Shown here: positions 20,712 to 27,942 of the stretch, one piece after another
How the letters are laid out: every line of letters begins with the position of its first letter
Numbering within the stretch: the first letter of the stretch is position 1
NCBI GenBank assembly: GCA_002437585.1
Contig: DJQM01000035.1
Location: forward strand, 56,281-84,782
Direction of reading: 5' to 3'
DNA: 28,502 nucleotides
DNA from: Clostridiales bacterium UBA6386
GTDB lineage: Bacteria > Bacillota > Clostridia > Oscillospirales > Oscillospiraceae
Made by a program: the position numbers and the translations under genes
The notes under the pieces: generated by a model
What the model saw: only the letters and a program-made list of their open reading frames with translations
Told to the model about the DNA's origin: nothing
Databases searched by the model: none

Positions 20712-22514
20712 TCAAACGATCTGCTTCAAAGGCTTAATATACTGCTCCCGGCGGCGATCCTTCTCCGCCAGGTAGACCACGTCGTTGCCTGCGTGGATTT
20801 CCCGGAGATACTCATAGTGATTCTGCAAAATCTGCTCGTTGTTCCGAGCCAGCATCATCACGGCAATGGAGGAGCATTGGTCGGAAGCCCGCTCGAAGTA
20901 GGTCAGAGCCTCCATGAACACCAGGCCGCTGGCAATGGAGCACTGGCCGTTCTTCAGCCGCTTGGTGTGCCGATCCTTGAGCATCATGATCATGTCGTCG
21001 ATGGTCTCCTCCAGCGGCTCAATGGCCTTGGCCGCCTCGTTGTCGTCATTGGAGAAGGCACTGACGGTAATGTCCAGAATCTCATTCACCGCCTGAGTAA
21101 TCAGAACCAGCTCCTTTTTCGCCGTTTCGGAGAAGGCGGCGTTCTCGCTCTGCATCCGCTGCGCCAGCTCCACCATGTTGGTGGCATAGTCGCCGATGCG
21201 CTCAAAATTGGGCACGGTCTGCATCAGCATATCCAGCTGCCGGTCGTCGGCCTCGGTTTCCACCATCTTGGACAGGCCAATGAGGAACCGGTCGGAATTG
21301 TCCGTAAACTGGTCGATGCAGTCCTCGTCCTTATCGATCTCCGCCGCCAGTGCCGGGTCATATTTCGCCAGCACCTTGCAGCCACGCTCGAAATTCAGCT
21401 GAGCCAGCCGTCCGGCGGCGGCCACCGCCTTCATGGTGACAGCCAGTGCCATGGCAGGAGAATTGTATAGCTTTTCATCCAGGGTGTGCAGCTCCGGATG
21501 TCGCTCGCCCTCCGGCTTGTCATCCTTGACCATCAGCAGCGACAGCTTCACCAGCCAATCGGCAAAGGGAATCAGAACAACGGCGGTAGCCAGATTGAAC
21601 ACCGTCTGGAAATTGGCGATTCCGCCGCTGTCCACCGTGCGAACCCAGAAGGACTCACCGAATACGGACAGTCGGCGCAGCACGGTCATGACAATCAGAA
21701 ACAGCACCGTACCGATGGTATTGAAGGCGATGTGCACCACGCCGGTACGCTTGGCATCCTTAGAAGCACCAATGGAGCAGACCATCGCTGTAGTGACACA
21801 GGTACCCAGATTGATGCCCATGATGACGGGATATGCCATGGCAAAGGTAATGCCGGAGCCGGGTACGGAAGCCACGGTCTGCAGCATACCAACGGTTGCC
21901 GAGGAGCTCTGGACGATCACCGTCAGCACCAGGCCGAAGAGAATGCCGAAAATGGGATTCGCCAGGAAGGAAACAAAGGCAGTGAAAGCCTCCGTGCCGA
22001 TCAGCGGCTCCACGCCGTCGGTCATCAGCTTCAGGCCGATGAACAGCACGCCGAAGCCGATGCAGATGTCGCCGATGGTCTTGGAGTTTTTGCTCCTGAC
22101 AAACATGGCAAGAACAATGCCGGCCACCAGCGCAATGGGTGCCAGTCTGTCCGTATTGAACAGCCACAGAAGCAGACTGCCGTCAGACTGGATGGAGCCC
22201 AGCCGGATAATCTGAGCGGTGACGGTGGTGCCGATGTTCGCGCCCATGACGATGGATACCGCCTGACGCAGATTCAGCACACCCGCGCCGATCAGGGCAA
22301 CGGTCAGGACGATGGTGGCTGTGGAACTCTGGATTACCGCGGTGACCATGGCACCAGTGAGAACCCCCATGACCACATTGCCGGTGACCTTTTCCAATAC
22401 CCGCTTCAAAGCGGCACCGGAACTGTTTTTCAGGCCGTCGCCCATGACCTCAATGCCGTAGAGGAACATGGCAAGGCCGCCCAGAAGCTGGATAATGGCG
22501 TTGAGAATCTCCAT
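20712..22514 (-). CDS. Na/Pi cotransporter family protein with C-terminal PhoU-like domain
   Basis: A 600-residue membrane protein (NptA/YjbB type). The N-terminal 340 residues hold two inverted membrane repeats, each with the family signature QSSTAT (VTAVIQSSTATIV) and QSSSAT (VIVQSSSATVG), which bind sodium and phosphate. From about residue 360 a soluble helical PhoU-like region follows, with its repeated pattern (FERIGDYATNMVELAQRM; YFERASDQCSSIAVMMLARN). AGGAG precedes the ATG. The direction of phosphate movement, import or export, differs among relatives and is not decided by sequence. Confidence 0.92.
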   Translation of the reverse strand: MEILNAIIQLLGGLAMFLYGIEVMGDGLKNSSGAALKRVLEKVTGNVVMGVLTGAMVTAVIQSSTATIVLTVALIGAGVLNLRQAVSIVMGANIGTTVTAQIIRLGSIQSDGSLLLWLFNTDRLAPIALVAGIVLAMFVRSKNSKTIGDICIGFGVLFIGLKLMTDGVEPLIGTEAFTAFVSFLANPIFGILFGLVLTVIVQSSSATVGMLQTVASVPGSGITFAMAYPVIMGINLGTCVTTAMVCSIGASKDAKRTGVVHIAFNTIGTVLFLIVMTVLRRLSVFGESFWVRTVDSGGIANFQTVFNLATAVVLIPFADWLVKLSLLMVKDDKPEGERHPELHTLDEKLYNSPAMALAVTMKAVAAAGRLAQLNFERGCKVLAKYDPALAAEIDKDEDCIDQFTDNSDRFLIGLSKMVETEADDRQLDMLMQTVPNFERIGDYATNMVELAQRMQSENAAFSETAKKELVLITQAVNEILDITVSAFSNDDNEAAKAIEPLEETIDDMIMMLKDRHTKRLKNGQCSIASGLVFMEALTYFERASDQCSSIAVMMLARNNEQILQNHYEYLREIHAGNDVVYLAEKDRRREQYIKPLKQIV

Positions 22515-22578
22515 ATCATACTCCTAAATCTCTGTCTGATTTTGACGCGAACCCGGGCTCGCAAACAAACCCATTGTC

Positions 22579-22584
22579 ATTATA
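22579..22584 (-). promoter_or_regulatory. -10 box of the Na/Pi cotransporter gene
   Basis: Perfect TATAAT on the minus strand, 65 bp before the ATG. No good -35 box and no clear Pho box is visible. Confidence 0.5.
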
Positions 22585-22665
22585 AAAAACTTTCCGGGAA
22601 ATGTACAGTGACAATTTCGGAGTAATTTTGTCAAAAATCTTACGCATATTTTACAAATGCGCCAA

Positions 22666-23103
22666 TTATTTTCCGGTGGAACCAAAGCCACCGGCATTTC
22701 TGTCCGTGTCCGTAAGTGCCTCCTTCCATTCATAGGCCGGAGTCAGCACCGGAGTAATGAGCAGCTGGGCGATCCGCTGACCCGGCTCTACGGTGCGGGC
22801 TTCCCCGCCGTGGTTGTGCAGAGCCACCAGAATCTCCCCCCGGTAGTCGCTGTCGATAACGCCCACCTTGTTGGCCGGAGCCAAGCCCTGCTTGCAGGCC
22901 ATGCCGCTGCGGGCGTACACCAGTCCGGCGCAGCCTGCCGGCACCTCCATGGCAATGCCCGTGGGCACAAAGGCCGTCTGGCCGGGCATGATGACGATCG
23001 GTTCCTCGATGCAGGCCGTCAGGTCTGCCCCCGCCGCGCCGGTGCTGCCGTAGGCCGGAAGGGTTGCCCCCGGACGCAGAGGCTTTACATGAATGTTTTC
23101 CAT
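22666..23103 (-). CDS. dut: dUTP diphosphatase (dUTPase)
   Basis: A 145-residue trimeric enzyme that converts dUTP to dUMP and diphosphate, keeping uracil out of DNA and feeding dTMP synthesis. The motifs are in order: GAAGADLTA, YARSGMACKQGL, VGVIDSDYRGEI, GQRIAQLLI and the C-terminal GGFGSTG. The ATG at 23103 was chosen because it overlaps the nrdG stop as TGATG and begins a canonical dUTPase N-terminus; AAAGGG lies upstream. It forms a nucleotide-metabolism pair with nrdG. Confidence 0.95.
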   Translation of the reverse strand: MENIHVKPLRPGATLPAYGSTGAAGADLTACIEEPIVIMPGQTAFVPTGIAMEVPAGCAGLVYARSGMACKQGLAPANKVGVIDSDYRGEILVALHNHGGEARTVEPGQRIAQLLITPVLTPAYEWKEALTDTDRNAGGFGSTGK

Positions 23104-23642
23104 CAGATCATTCCCTTTCTGTCGCCCTGCCAGTCCTCCCACAGGACGGTTTTTCCCGCGGCCAGAGATTTCGGCACATCGATGAGCCGCTGGTTTTCCG
23201 ACCCCCGGAACCGGAGACTTAAGTTTTTCTTATCCTTCATAAACGGCCCGTCCACCAGCACATCCAGGTAGCTCAGGTACTCAGAGCAGTCTCCCAGCCG
23301 CCCGGACAGGATATCCTTTTCAAAGAGGTAGCCCGAAAAAGCCCAGATGGACTTATCCGGCATTTCCTTCCTTATCCTGCGCAGAAGCTCCACCACCGCC
23401 CCCTGGTTCTGAGGCTCGAAGGGTTCGCCTCCCAGCAGGGTCAGGCCACGGATGTAGGCAGGCCGCAGCATATCCAGAATGGTCTGGATCGTCTCTTCGG
23501 TAAAGGGCTTTCCATAATGAAAATCCCAGGCCACCTCATTGAAGCACTCCGGGCAGTGATGGGTGCAGCCGGAAACGAACAGGCTCACCCGCACCCCAGG
23601 GCCGTTGGCGATGTCGCAGTTTTTAATAGCAGCATAATACAT
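23103..23642 (-). CDS. nrdG: Anaerobic ribonucleotide reductase activating protein (radical SAM)
   Basis: A 179-residue activase that places the glycyl radical on NrdD so that ribonucleotides can be reduced without oxygen. The radical-SAM cluster motif CTHHCPECF (CxxxCxxC) at about residues 26-34, the N-terminal NGPGVRVSLFVSGC and the TLLGGEPFEPQN block are present. The class III reductase gene nrdD is not in this window, so it lies elsewhere. The next gene, dut, overlaps by one base (TGATG). A minus-strand TATACT box lies near 23690. Confidence 0.94.
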   Translation of the reverse strand: MYYAAIKNCDIANGPGVRVSLFVSGCTHHCPECFNEVAWDFHYGKPFTEETIQTILDMLRPAYIRGLTLLGGEPFEPQNQGAVVELLRRIRKEMPDKSIWAFSGYLFEKDILSGRLGDCSEYLSYLDVLVDGPFMKDKKNLSLRFRGSENQRLIDVPKSLAAGKTVLWEDWQGDRKGMI

Positions 23643-23721
23643 AGCGTTCTCCCCCTTTTACAAAGAATCTACAGATGGGAACAGTATACCACATTCTTCC
23701 CTTCATTTCCACTGGAAATGC

Positions 23722-23751
23722 AAAAAAGTGCCGCCCCGGTCAGGGCGGCAC
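23722..23751 (-). terminator. Terminator of the AI-2E family transporter gene
   Basis: GTGCCGCC / GGCGGCAC stem followed on the minus strand by TTTTTT (plus-strand A run 23722-23727). Confidence 0.92.
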
Positions 23752-23759
23752 GTTGCGAT

Positions 23760-25016
23760 TCATTTCTTCTGATCCGCGTTCTCCGGATAATCCGTGTGAT
23801 ACTGATCCCAGAGTTCGCTCTGACCTTTCTTGCTCAGACCCCGGCGCACCAGCTTCTTGACAATGTCATAGAGCACCGCGAACATGGGCACGCAGACGAT
23901 CATCCCCGGCACGCCCCACAATCCGCCGCACAGGACAATGGCAAACAGCACCCAGAAGCTGGAAAGCCCCGTCCGGTCGCCCAGGATTTTCGGACCGATG
24001 ACGTTTCCGTCCAGCTGCTGAAGAGCCAGCACAAAGACGATGAACCACAGACCCTTCACCGGATTTTCGATCATAATCAGGAAGGTGGAGGGCACCGCGC
24101 CGATGATGGGGCCGAAGAAGGGGATCACGTTGGTCACCCCCACAAAGGTGGACACCAGCAATGCGTTGGGGAACCGGAAAATGCTGCATCCAATGTAGCA
24201 CAGCACGCCGATGATGGCGGAATCCAGAATCTTTCCGTCAATGAAGCCGCCGAACATCCGATCCACGAAGGCGATCTCCCCCAGAAGGATATCCGCCCAA
24301 CGGGGCTTTAAGAGGCTTCTGACCACCAGAACCCCCTGCCGGGCAAATTTTTTCCGGCTGGACAGCAGATAGCAGGCCACGATCAGGCCGATGAGCAGAT
24401 TATACAGGAACTGGAAGAGCTTCACCAGGCTGTTCCCTACGCCAGTGACCAGACTGCCCAGGCCGTTGATGCCGCCAGTCAGCAGGCTGTTCAGGTCGCC
24501 CAGATAGGGACTGAGCACATCCTGTCCCCAGGTTTCCAGCTGATTGTAAATGGTCTCGCTGTTGGTATTGAGCAGCTCCAGCAGTTGGGTCACATTTTTC
24601 TCGTTGCCGAATCGCTCTGTTGCCCAGCGGACAAAGACGTTGATCTTTTCCGGGATAGAGTTCCACAGCGTCATAAAGCTCTCGTACAGCTGAGGGGCGA
24701 TCATGATGATCAGCATGTACACGATCAGAATGCCGGACAGCAGGCTCAAAGCCACTGCCAGAGCCGGAGCCGCCTTCTTCACCTTCTTGGGCAGCGTGGA
24801 GCCCAGGGTTTGCTCATAGAAATTGCACATCGGCCGCAGCAGATAGGCAATCACGCTGCCATAGACAAAGGGAGCCAGAATATTTCCCAGCACATGCAGC
24901 TGGTCGCCGATGCCCTGGAATCGGTACACTACAAAGAACACCACAATGCTCAGGCTGATGGCACAGAACAGGGACAGCATCAGCATCAGATAGCGTTTTT
25001 TCTCAGGATCCTTCAC
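23760..25016 (-). CDS. AI-2E family transporter
   Basis: A 418-residue membrane protein of the AI-2E (PerM/TqsA-like) family. N-terminal helices, a long periplasmic-side helical region (SIPEKINVFVRWATERFG...), then a C-terminal run with GGFIDGKILDSAIIGVLCYIG, VGVTNVIPFFGPIIGAVPS and the family motif LQQLDGNVIGPKILG. The start is a GTG at 25016, 5 nt after GAGGTGA; the earlier in-frame ATG lies beyond the predicted TATAAT promoter box and cannot be in the mRNA. A GTG at 25025 is a second option. Substrates differ in the family (signals, ions, small organics), so none is assigned. Confidence 0.9.
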   Translation of the reverse strand: MKDPEKKRYLMLMLSLFCAISLSIVVFFVVYRFQGIGDQLHVLGNILAPFVYGSVIAYLLRPMCNFYEQTLGSTLPKKVKKAAPALAVALSLLSGILIVYMLIIMIAPQLYESFMTLWNSIPEKINVFVRWATERFGNEKNVTQLLELLNTNSETIYNQLETWGQDVLSPYLGDLNSLLTGGINGLGSLVTGVGNSLVKLFQFLYNLLIGLIVACYLLSSRKKFARQGVLVVRSLLKPRWADILLGEIAFVDRMFGGFIDGKILDSAIIGVLCYIGCSIFRFPNALLVSTFVGVTNVIPFFGPIIGAVPSTFLIMIENPVKGLWFIVFVLALQQLDGNVIGPKILGDRTGLSSFWVLFAIVLCGGLWGVPGMIVCVPMFAVLYDIVKKLVRRGLSKKGQSELWDQYHTDYPENADQKK

Positions 25017-25046
25017 GTCCGTCACCTCGCCTTTTCTTTCGGAACC

Positions 25047-25052
25047 ATTATA
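25047..25052 (-). promoter_or_regulatory. -10 box of the AI-2E family transporter gene
   Basis: Perfect TATAAT on the minus strand, about 30 bp upstream of the GTG start; weak -35. It decides the start of the gene. Confidence 0.6.
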
Positions 25053-25133
25053 GCAGTTCCCCGGAAATGCAGTATGAATAAAATGTGAATATTCCTTCTT
25101 TCTTTCAGGGAAAAAGTTTACAATTCCACCGTC

Positions 25134-25162
25134 TTGCCAAATTTCTCCCAGGGGGATATAAT
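25134..25162 (+). promoter_or_regulatory. Sigma-A promoter of the zinc metallopeptidase gene
   Basis: TTGCCA (25134-25139), 17-bp spacer, perfect TATAAT (25157-25162). Confidence 0.85.
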
Positions 25163-25191
25163 AAGGGAAAATGTGATAAGGGAGGATTCCT

Positions 25192-25911
25192 ATGTATCCC
25201 ATGTTCTACGGCTTTGACTGGACCTATGTGGTTCTGGTGCTGCCCTGCGTGCTGCTGTCGCTGTGGGCCAGTGCCAATGTCAATTCCACCTTCAAAAAAT
25301 ACGCCAAGCAGTATTCCCGCCGGGGACTCACCGGGGCGGAGGCCGCCCAGCGGGTGCTCTACGCAAACGGCGTCCGGGATGTGCAGATCACCCGGATCAG
25401 CGGCAACCTGACCGACCACTATGACCCCCGGGACAACGTCATCCGGCTGTCGGACAGCGTTTACGGCAGCACCTCCACCGCCGCCATCGGCGTAGCCTGT
25501 CACGAGGCCGGACACGCGGTGCAGTACGCCCAGGATTACGCCCCCATCAAGCTCCGGGCGGCCATCATTCCCGTGACCAACTTCGGCTCTCAGCTTGCCA
25601 TGCCCCTGATCCTGCTGGGCATTCTGCTGTCCGCCTTTGGCTCCATGTCCGATACGCTCATTTATCTGGGCATCGGATGCTTCGGCCTGTCCCTGGTGTT
25701 CCAGCTGGTGACGCTGCCTGTGGAATTCAACGCCAGCCGCCGGGCATTGGTTGCCATTGAGGAAGGGGGCCTTCTGACGGACGAGGAGCTGATGGGTGCC
25801 CGGAAGACCCTGCGGGCCGCGGCACTGACCTATGTGGCCGCCACCGCCGTGGCTCTGGCTCAGCTTTTGCGGCTGCTGGCCATCTTCGGCGGCAGACGCA
25901 GAAGGGACTGA
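25192..25911 (+). CDS. Membrane zinc metallopeptidase, YugP-like (PF04298)
   Basis: A 239-residue membrane protein. The zinc-binding HEAGH motif (CHEAGHAVQYAQDYAP) lies near residue 105, between an N-terminal membrane helix and two or three later membrane segments (FGSQLAMPLILLGILLSAFG; LIYLGIGCFGLSLVFQLVTL). The family-typical LPVEFNASRRA near the C-terminus supplies the likely third zinc ligand. GGGAGGA precedes the ATG by 5 nt. The biological substrate of this family is not established. It is divergent from the AI-2E transporter gene. Confidence 0.92.
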   Translation: MYPMFYGFDWTYVVLVLPCVLLSLWASANVNSTFKKYAKQYSRRGLTGAEAAQRVLYANGVRDVQITRISGNLTDHYDPRDNVIRLSDSVYGSTSTAAIGVACHEAGHAVQYAQDYAPIKLRAAIIPVTNFGSQLAMPLILLGILLSAFGSMSDTLIYLGIGCFGLSLVFQLVTLPVEFNASRRALVAIEEGGLLTDEELMGARKTLRAAALTYVAATAVALAQLLRLLAIFGGRRRRD

Positions 25912-25948
25912 GTTTCCGGCGAGTACTTTTGAAGCAGGTATTCCCTGG

Positions 25949-25980
25949 AAAAAACTGCTCCGCCGAAGGACGGAGCAGTT
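25949..25980 (-). terminator. Leftward terminator of the small toxin transcript
   Basis: AACTGCTCCG (25953-25962) / CGGAGCAGTT (25971-25980), perfect 10-bp arms. The T tract is only on the minus strand (plus-strand A run 25949-25954). So it ends leftward transcription coming from the toxin gene, and it overlaps the -35 box of the antisense promoter. Confidence 0.8.
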
Positions 25981-26007
25981 GACAAATTAGAAAAACTGGG
26001 GTATAGT
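25979..26007 (+). promoter_or_regulatory. Consensus promoter of the antisense RNA
   Basis: TTGACA (25979-25984), 17-bp spacer, TATAGT (26002-26007). It is among the best promoters in the window, yet no gene follows in its direction. Confidence 0.82.
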
Positions 26008-26013
26008 AAAGAT

Positions 26014-26110
26014 GCAAGAGGGTGCCACCAGCAGGTCGGCTCCCCAAGTTTCTCAAGAAGAGATAATCGTGACTTTGGAGAGTAGGCGATTATCTCTTCT
26101 TGTTGTTATC
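26014..26110 (+). ncRNA. Predicted antisense RNA antitoxin (RatA-like arrangement)
   Basis: Predicted from the promoter just upstream and the 16-bp hairpin at 26054-26102 followed by a U-rich stretch (TTGTTGTTAT), giving an RNA of roughly 95 nt. It is complementary to the last codons and 3' region of the 30-residue toxin mRNA. This is the layout of txpA/RatA of Bacillus subtilis. An ORF in this direction exists (ATG 26012), but its ATG lies at the expected transcription start, without a ribosome binding site. Confidence 0.6.
26054..26102. repeat. Perfect 16-bp inverted repeat at the toxin stop codon
   Basis: CAAGAAGAGATAATCG (26054-26069) and CGATTATCTCTTCTTG (26087-26102) separated by 17 nt. 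The right arm contains the toxin stop codon and last lysine/arginine codons. It folds in both the toxin mRNA and the antisense RNA, and could act as terminator for the latter and as the pairing seed between them. Confidence 0.85.
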
Positions 26111-26182
26111 CTGGCGAACCAGGGCAATGACAGCGACAATGAGCATGCAGTATTGAAAAATTCCTTCCCATGTAACATCCAT
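26090..26182 (-). CDS. Putative holin-like type I toxin peptide, 30 residues
   Basis: The ORF runs from ATG 26182 to TAA 26090. The peptide starts MDVTWEGIFQYC, has one hydrophobic membrane segment MLIVAVIALV, and ends in the charged tail RQDNNKKR. This build matches the putative holin-like toxin family (PF16935, related to TxpA/BsrG): small, single membrane helix, basic C-terminus. AGGGGG lies 8 nt upstream of the ATG but within a GCCCCC/GGGGGC stem. It has its own promoter (TTGCAA-17-TATGCT), a leader of about 95 nt and its own terminator at 25949-25980, and its 3' part is covered by a convergent antisense transcript. Membrane damage when over-produced is inferred from the family. Confidence 0.75.
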   Translation of the reverse strand: MDVTWEGIFQYCMLIVAVIALVRQDNNKKR

Positions 26183-26189
26183 ACCTGTC

Positions 26190-26215
26190 GCCCCCTCTCA
26201 CATTGGATCGGGGGC
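26190..26215 (-). promoter_or_regulatory. Hairpin hiding the toxin ribosome binding site
   Basis: On the minus strand GCCCCC pairs with GGGGGC, whose G run is the ribosome binding site of the toxin. A further upstream CCCCTC can pair with the same GAGGGG, so two alternative folds are possible. Confidence 0.6.
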
Positions 26216-26284
26216 AAAAGAAGACTGTCACCCCCGAAAAGATCGAGGGGAACCGCCTGCCGGGGTGCTGGTAGCACCATCGAC

Positions 26285-26313
26285 AGCATATCACAGGATT
26301 CCACAATTTGCAA
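26285..26313 (-). promoter_or_regulatory. Promoter of the toxin gene, with 5' stem-loop
   Basis: TTGCAA (26308-26313), 17-bp spacer, TATGCT (26285-26290) on the minus strand. The predicted transcript begins exactly at a GGTGCT / ACC / AGCACC stem-loop (26264-26278), a common mRNA-stabilising feature. Confidence 0.75.
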
Positions 26314-26315
26314 GA

Positions 26316-26362
26316 AAAAATGCTGTTATCGGAGGGCAATCGCTCCTGATAACAGCATTTTT
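26316..26362. terminator. Terminator of the DUF1934-ddl operon side
   Basis: AAAAATGCTGTTATC (26316-26330) / GATAACAGCATTTTT (26348-26362), perfect 15-bp arms with A/T ends; the loop has an extra GGAG/CTCC pairing. It ends the leftward ddl operon just before the toxin promoter. Confidence 0.9.
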
Positions 26363-26363
26363 C

Positions 26364-26786
26364 TTATTTTGCCCGGATGTCCAGATGGTACTCCACGTCC
26401 CCGGCCTGGGCGTTTTCGATAATCACCCGGTAGCATAGGTCAATGGTGCCGCCGTCCGGCACAATGTCATAGAATAGAAGGCTGGTCTCCACGGTCATGA
26501 GCATCGCCCCGAAGGGCATTTCGTAGAGACTGTCATGGGAATCTCCCTGCCGGAAAACCATTTCCGATCTCAGTGAGCCGGTTCGCGTCAGGGTGATTTT
26601 CTCCGGCTCCACCCGGAAGGTGGTGGTCACGCCCTCCAGCCCGGTCAGGGCACTTTCCCGGTAGCTGATGTCCCAGCCCCCGTCCCGGAACTCCATGGTT
26701 CCTTCCGTGGTCAGCTCCAGGGTCTCCGCCTCCTGCTCCGCATACCGCTGGGTGGAGCGCAGAGACAACATCACGGGTGTTTTCAT
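26364..26786 (-). CDS. DUF1934 domain protein (YwiB-like)
   Basis: A 140-residue protein with the lipocalin-like beta-barrel pattern of DUF1934: MLSLRSTQ, GTMEFRDGGWDISYRESALTGLEGVTTTF, then ITLTRTGSLRSEMVFRQG and the C-terminal YHLDIRAK. Its function is not established. The ATG overlaps the ddl stop as ATGA, so it is the second gene of that operon and translationally coupled. Confidence 0.88.
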   Translation of the reverse strand: MKTPVMLSLRSTQRYAEQEAETLELTTEGTMEFRDGGWDISYRESALTGLEGVTTTFRVEPEKITLTRTGSLRSEMVFRQGDSHDSLYEMPFGAMLMTVETSLLFYDIVPDGGTIDLCYRVIIENAQAGDVEYHLDIRAK

Positions 26787-27850
26787 TTTCCCGCCTCCAT
26801 GGCAAGCTTCAGAAGCTCGTCAATGAGCCGGGAATAGGGAATGCCGCTGGCGGCGAAGAGCTTGGGGTACATGGAAATGGAGGTAAAGCCCGGCAGGGTG
26901 TTGATTTCGTTCAGCACCAGCCGGCCGTCCTCGGTGGCGAAGAAGTCCACCCGGCTCAGACCCTGGCAGCCGATGGCCCGGAACACCCGCACCGCCGCCT
27001 TCCGGATTTCCTGCTGAAGGTCTTCGGGAATCCGGGCGGGGATGTAGGCACGGGAGGTATCGGTGATGTACTTGGCATCATAGTCATAGAATTCCGCGCC
27101 GGAGTCGATCTCGCCGCAGACGGAAGCCACCGGGTTTTCGTTGCCCAGCACGGCCACCTCGATTTCCTTGCCCCGGATGAATTCCTCCACCAGAACCTTC
27201 TCGTCGAATTTCGCCGCGGCGGCCAGAGCCTGGCGAAGTGCCTGGCGATCCGCCGCTTTGGAAACGCCCACGGAAGAACCGGTGCCAGCCGGCTTGACGA
27301 ACATGGGATAGGCAAAGCGGGCTTCCAGGGCATCCAGAATTCTTTCCCCATTCCTGGCAAGGTCTCTGGCGCGCACCAGCTCCCAGGCCGCCTGGGGAAT
27401 GCCCTCCTTGTCGATGACCAGCTTCGTCAGGGTCTTATCCATGGCCACGGCGGAGGCGGAAACGTGAGGCCCCACATAGGGGATCCCCGCCATTTGCAGC
27501 AGGCCCTGCATGGCGCCGTCCTCGCCGTTCTCCCCGTGAAGCACCGGGAACACCACGTCGATGGGGCGGGCGGTCACAGTATTTCCCTCGAAGCACAGAA
27601 GCCCCTGTCCCCGGGCGGGAGAGATCACCGCCGGGCAAGCCCCAGGGCAGGTGCTCCAGGTCTTGGCCGGAAGCTTGGAATAGTCCTTGCCGGGAAAGTA
27701 AATCCACTGACCCTCCCGGGTAATGCCCACGGGATAGACATCATATTTTTCCTGGTCAATGTTGTTCAGAACGGACTCGGCGGAGCGCAGGGACACCTCG
27801 TGCTCCGGGCTGACGCCGCCGAAGAGGATGCACACGCTGTTTTTTTTCAT
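26783..27850 (-). CDS. ddl: D-alanine--D-alanine ligase
   Basis: A 355-residue ATP-grasp enzyme that makes the D-Ala-D-Ala dipeptide for peptidoglycan. Seen: the catalytic Glu in SPEHEVS (E18), HGENGEDGAMQG, the ATP loop KPAGTGSSVGVSK, and the omega-loop FYDYDAKY, whose YxAKY pattern marks D-Ala-D-Ala rather than D-Ala-D-Lac or D-Ala-D-Ser ligases. NEINTLPGFTSISMYPKL follows. GAGGT precedes the ATG. It is the first gene of an operon with DUF1934. Confidence 0.95.
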   Translation of the reverse strand: MKKNSVCILFGGVSPEHEVSLRSAESVLNNIDQEKYDVYPVGITREGQWIYFPGKDYSKLPAKTWSTCPGACPAVISPARGQGLLCFEGNTVTARPIDVVFPVLHGENGEDGAMQGLLQMAGIPYVGPHVSASAVAMDKTLTKLVIDKEGIPQAAWELVRARDLARNGERILDALEARFAYPMFVKPAGTGSSVGVSKAADRQALRQALAAAAKFDEKVLVEEFIRGKEIEVAVLGNENPVASVCGEIDSGAEFYDYDAKYITDTSRAYIPARIPEDLQQEIRKAAVRVFRAIGCQGLSRVDFFATEDGRLVLNEINTLPGFTSISMYPKLFAASGIPYSRLIDELLKLAMEAGK

Positions 27851-27870
27851 ACTGTTACCTCAAATTCAAG

Positions 27871-27876
27871 ATTATA
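27871..27876 (-). promoter_or_regulatory. -10 box of the ddl operon
   Basis: Perfect TATAAT on the minus strand, 21 bp upstream of the ATG; weak -35. It lies back to back with the rightward TATAAT at 27900. Confidence 0.6.
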
Positions 27877-27899
27877 CTGGAAATTTGAAAAAAGAGTGC

Positions 27900-27905
27900 T
27901 ATAAT
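27900..27905 (+). promoter_or_regulatory. -10 box of the hypothetical gene
   Basis: Perfect TATAAT 37 bp upstream of the ATG; weak -35. The two TATAAT boxes of this divergent region are only 23 bp apart. Confidence 0.6.
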
Positions 27906-27942
27906 AGGTGAAAACTTTGAAAGTGAAAAGGAGGGGGTTATC

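Noticed and set aside
22579..22640. Pho box before the Na/Pi cotransporter gene
   Set aside because: TTGACA/TTGTCA-like words occur, but not with the spacing of tandem PhoP sites.
26012..26422. 136-codon plus-strand frame over the toxin locus
   Set aside because: Its ATG falls at the predicted antisense transcript start without a ribosome binding site, it crosses two terminator hairpins, and the peptide has no family features.
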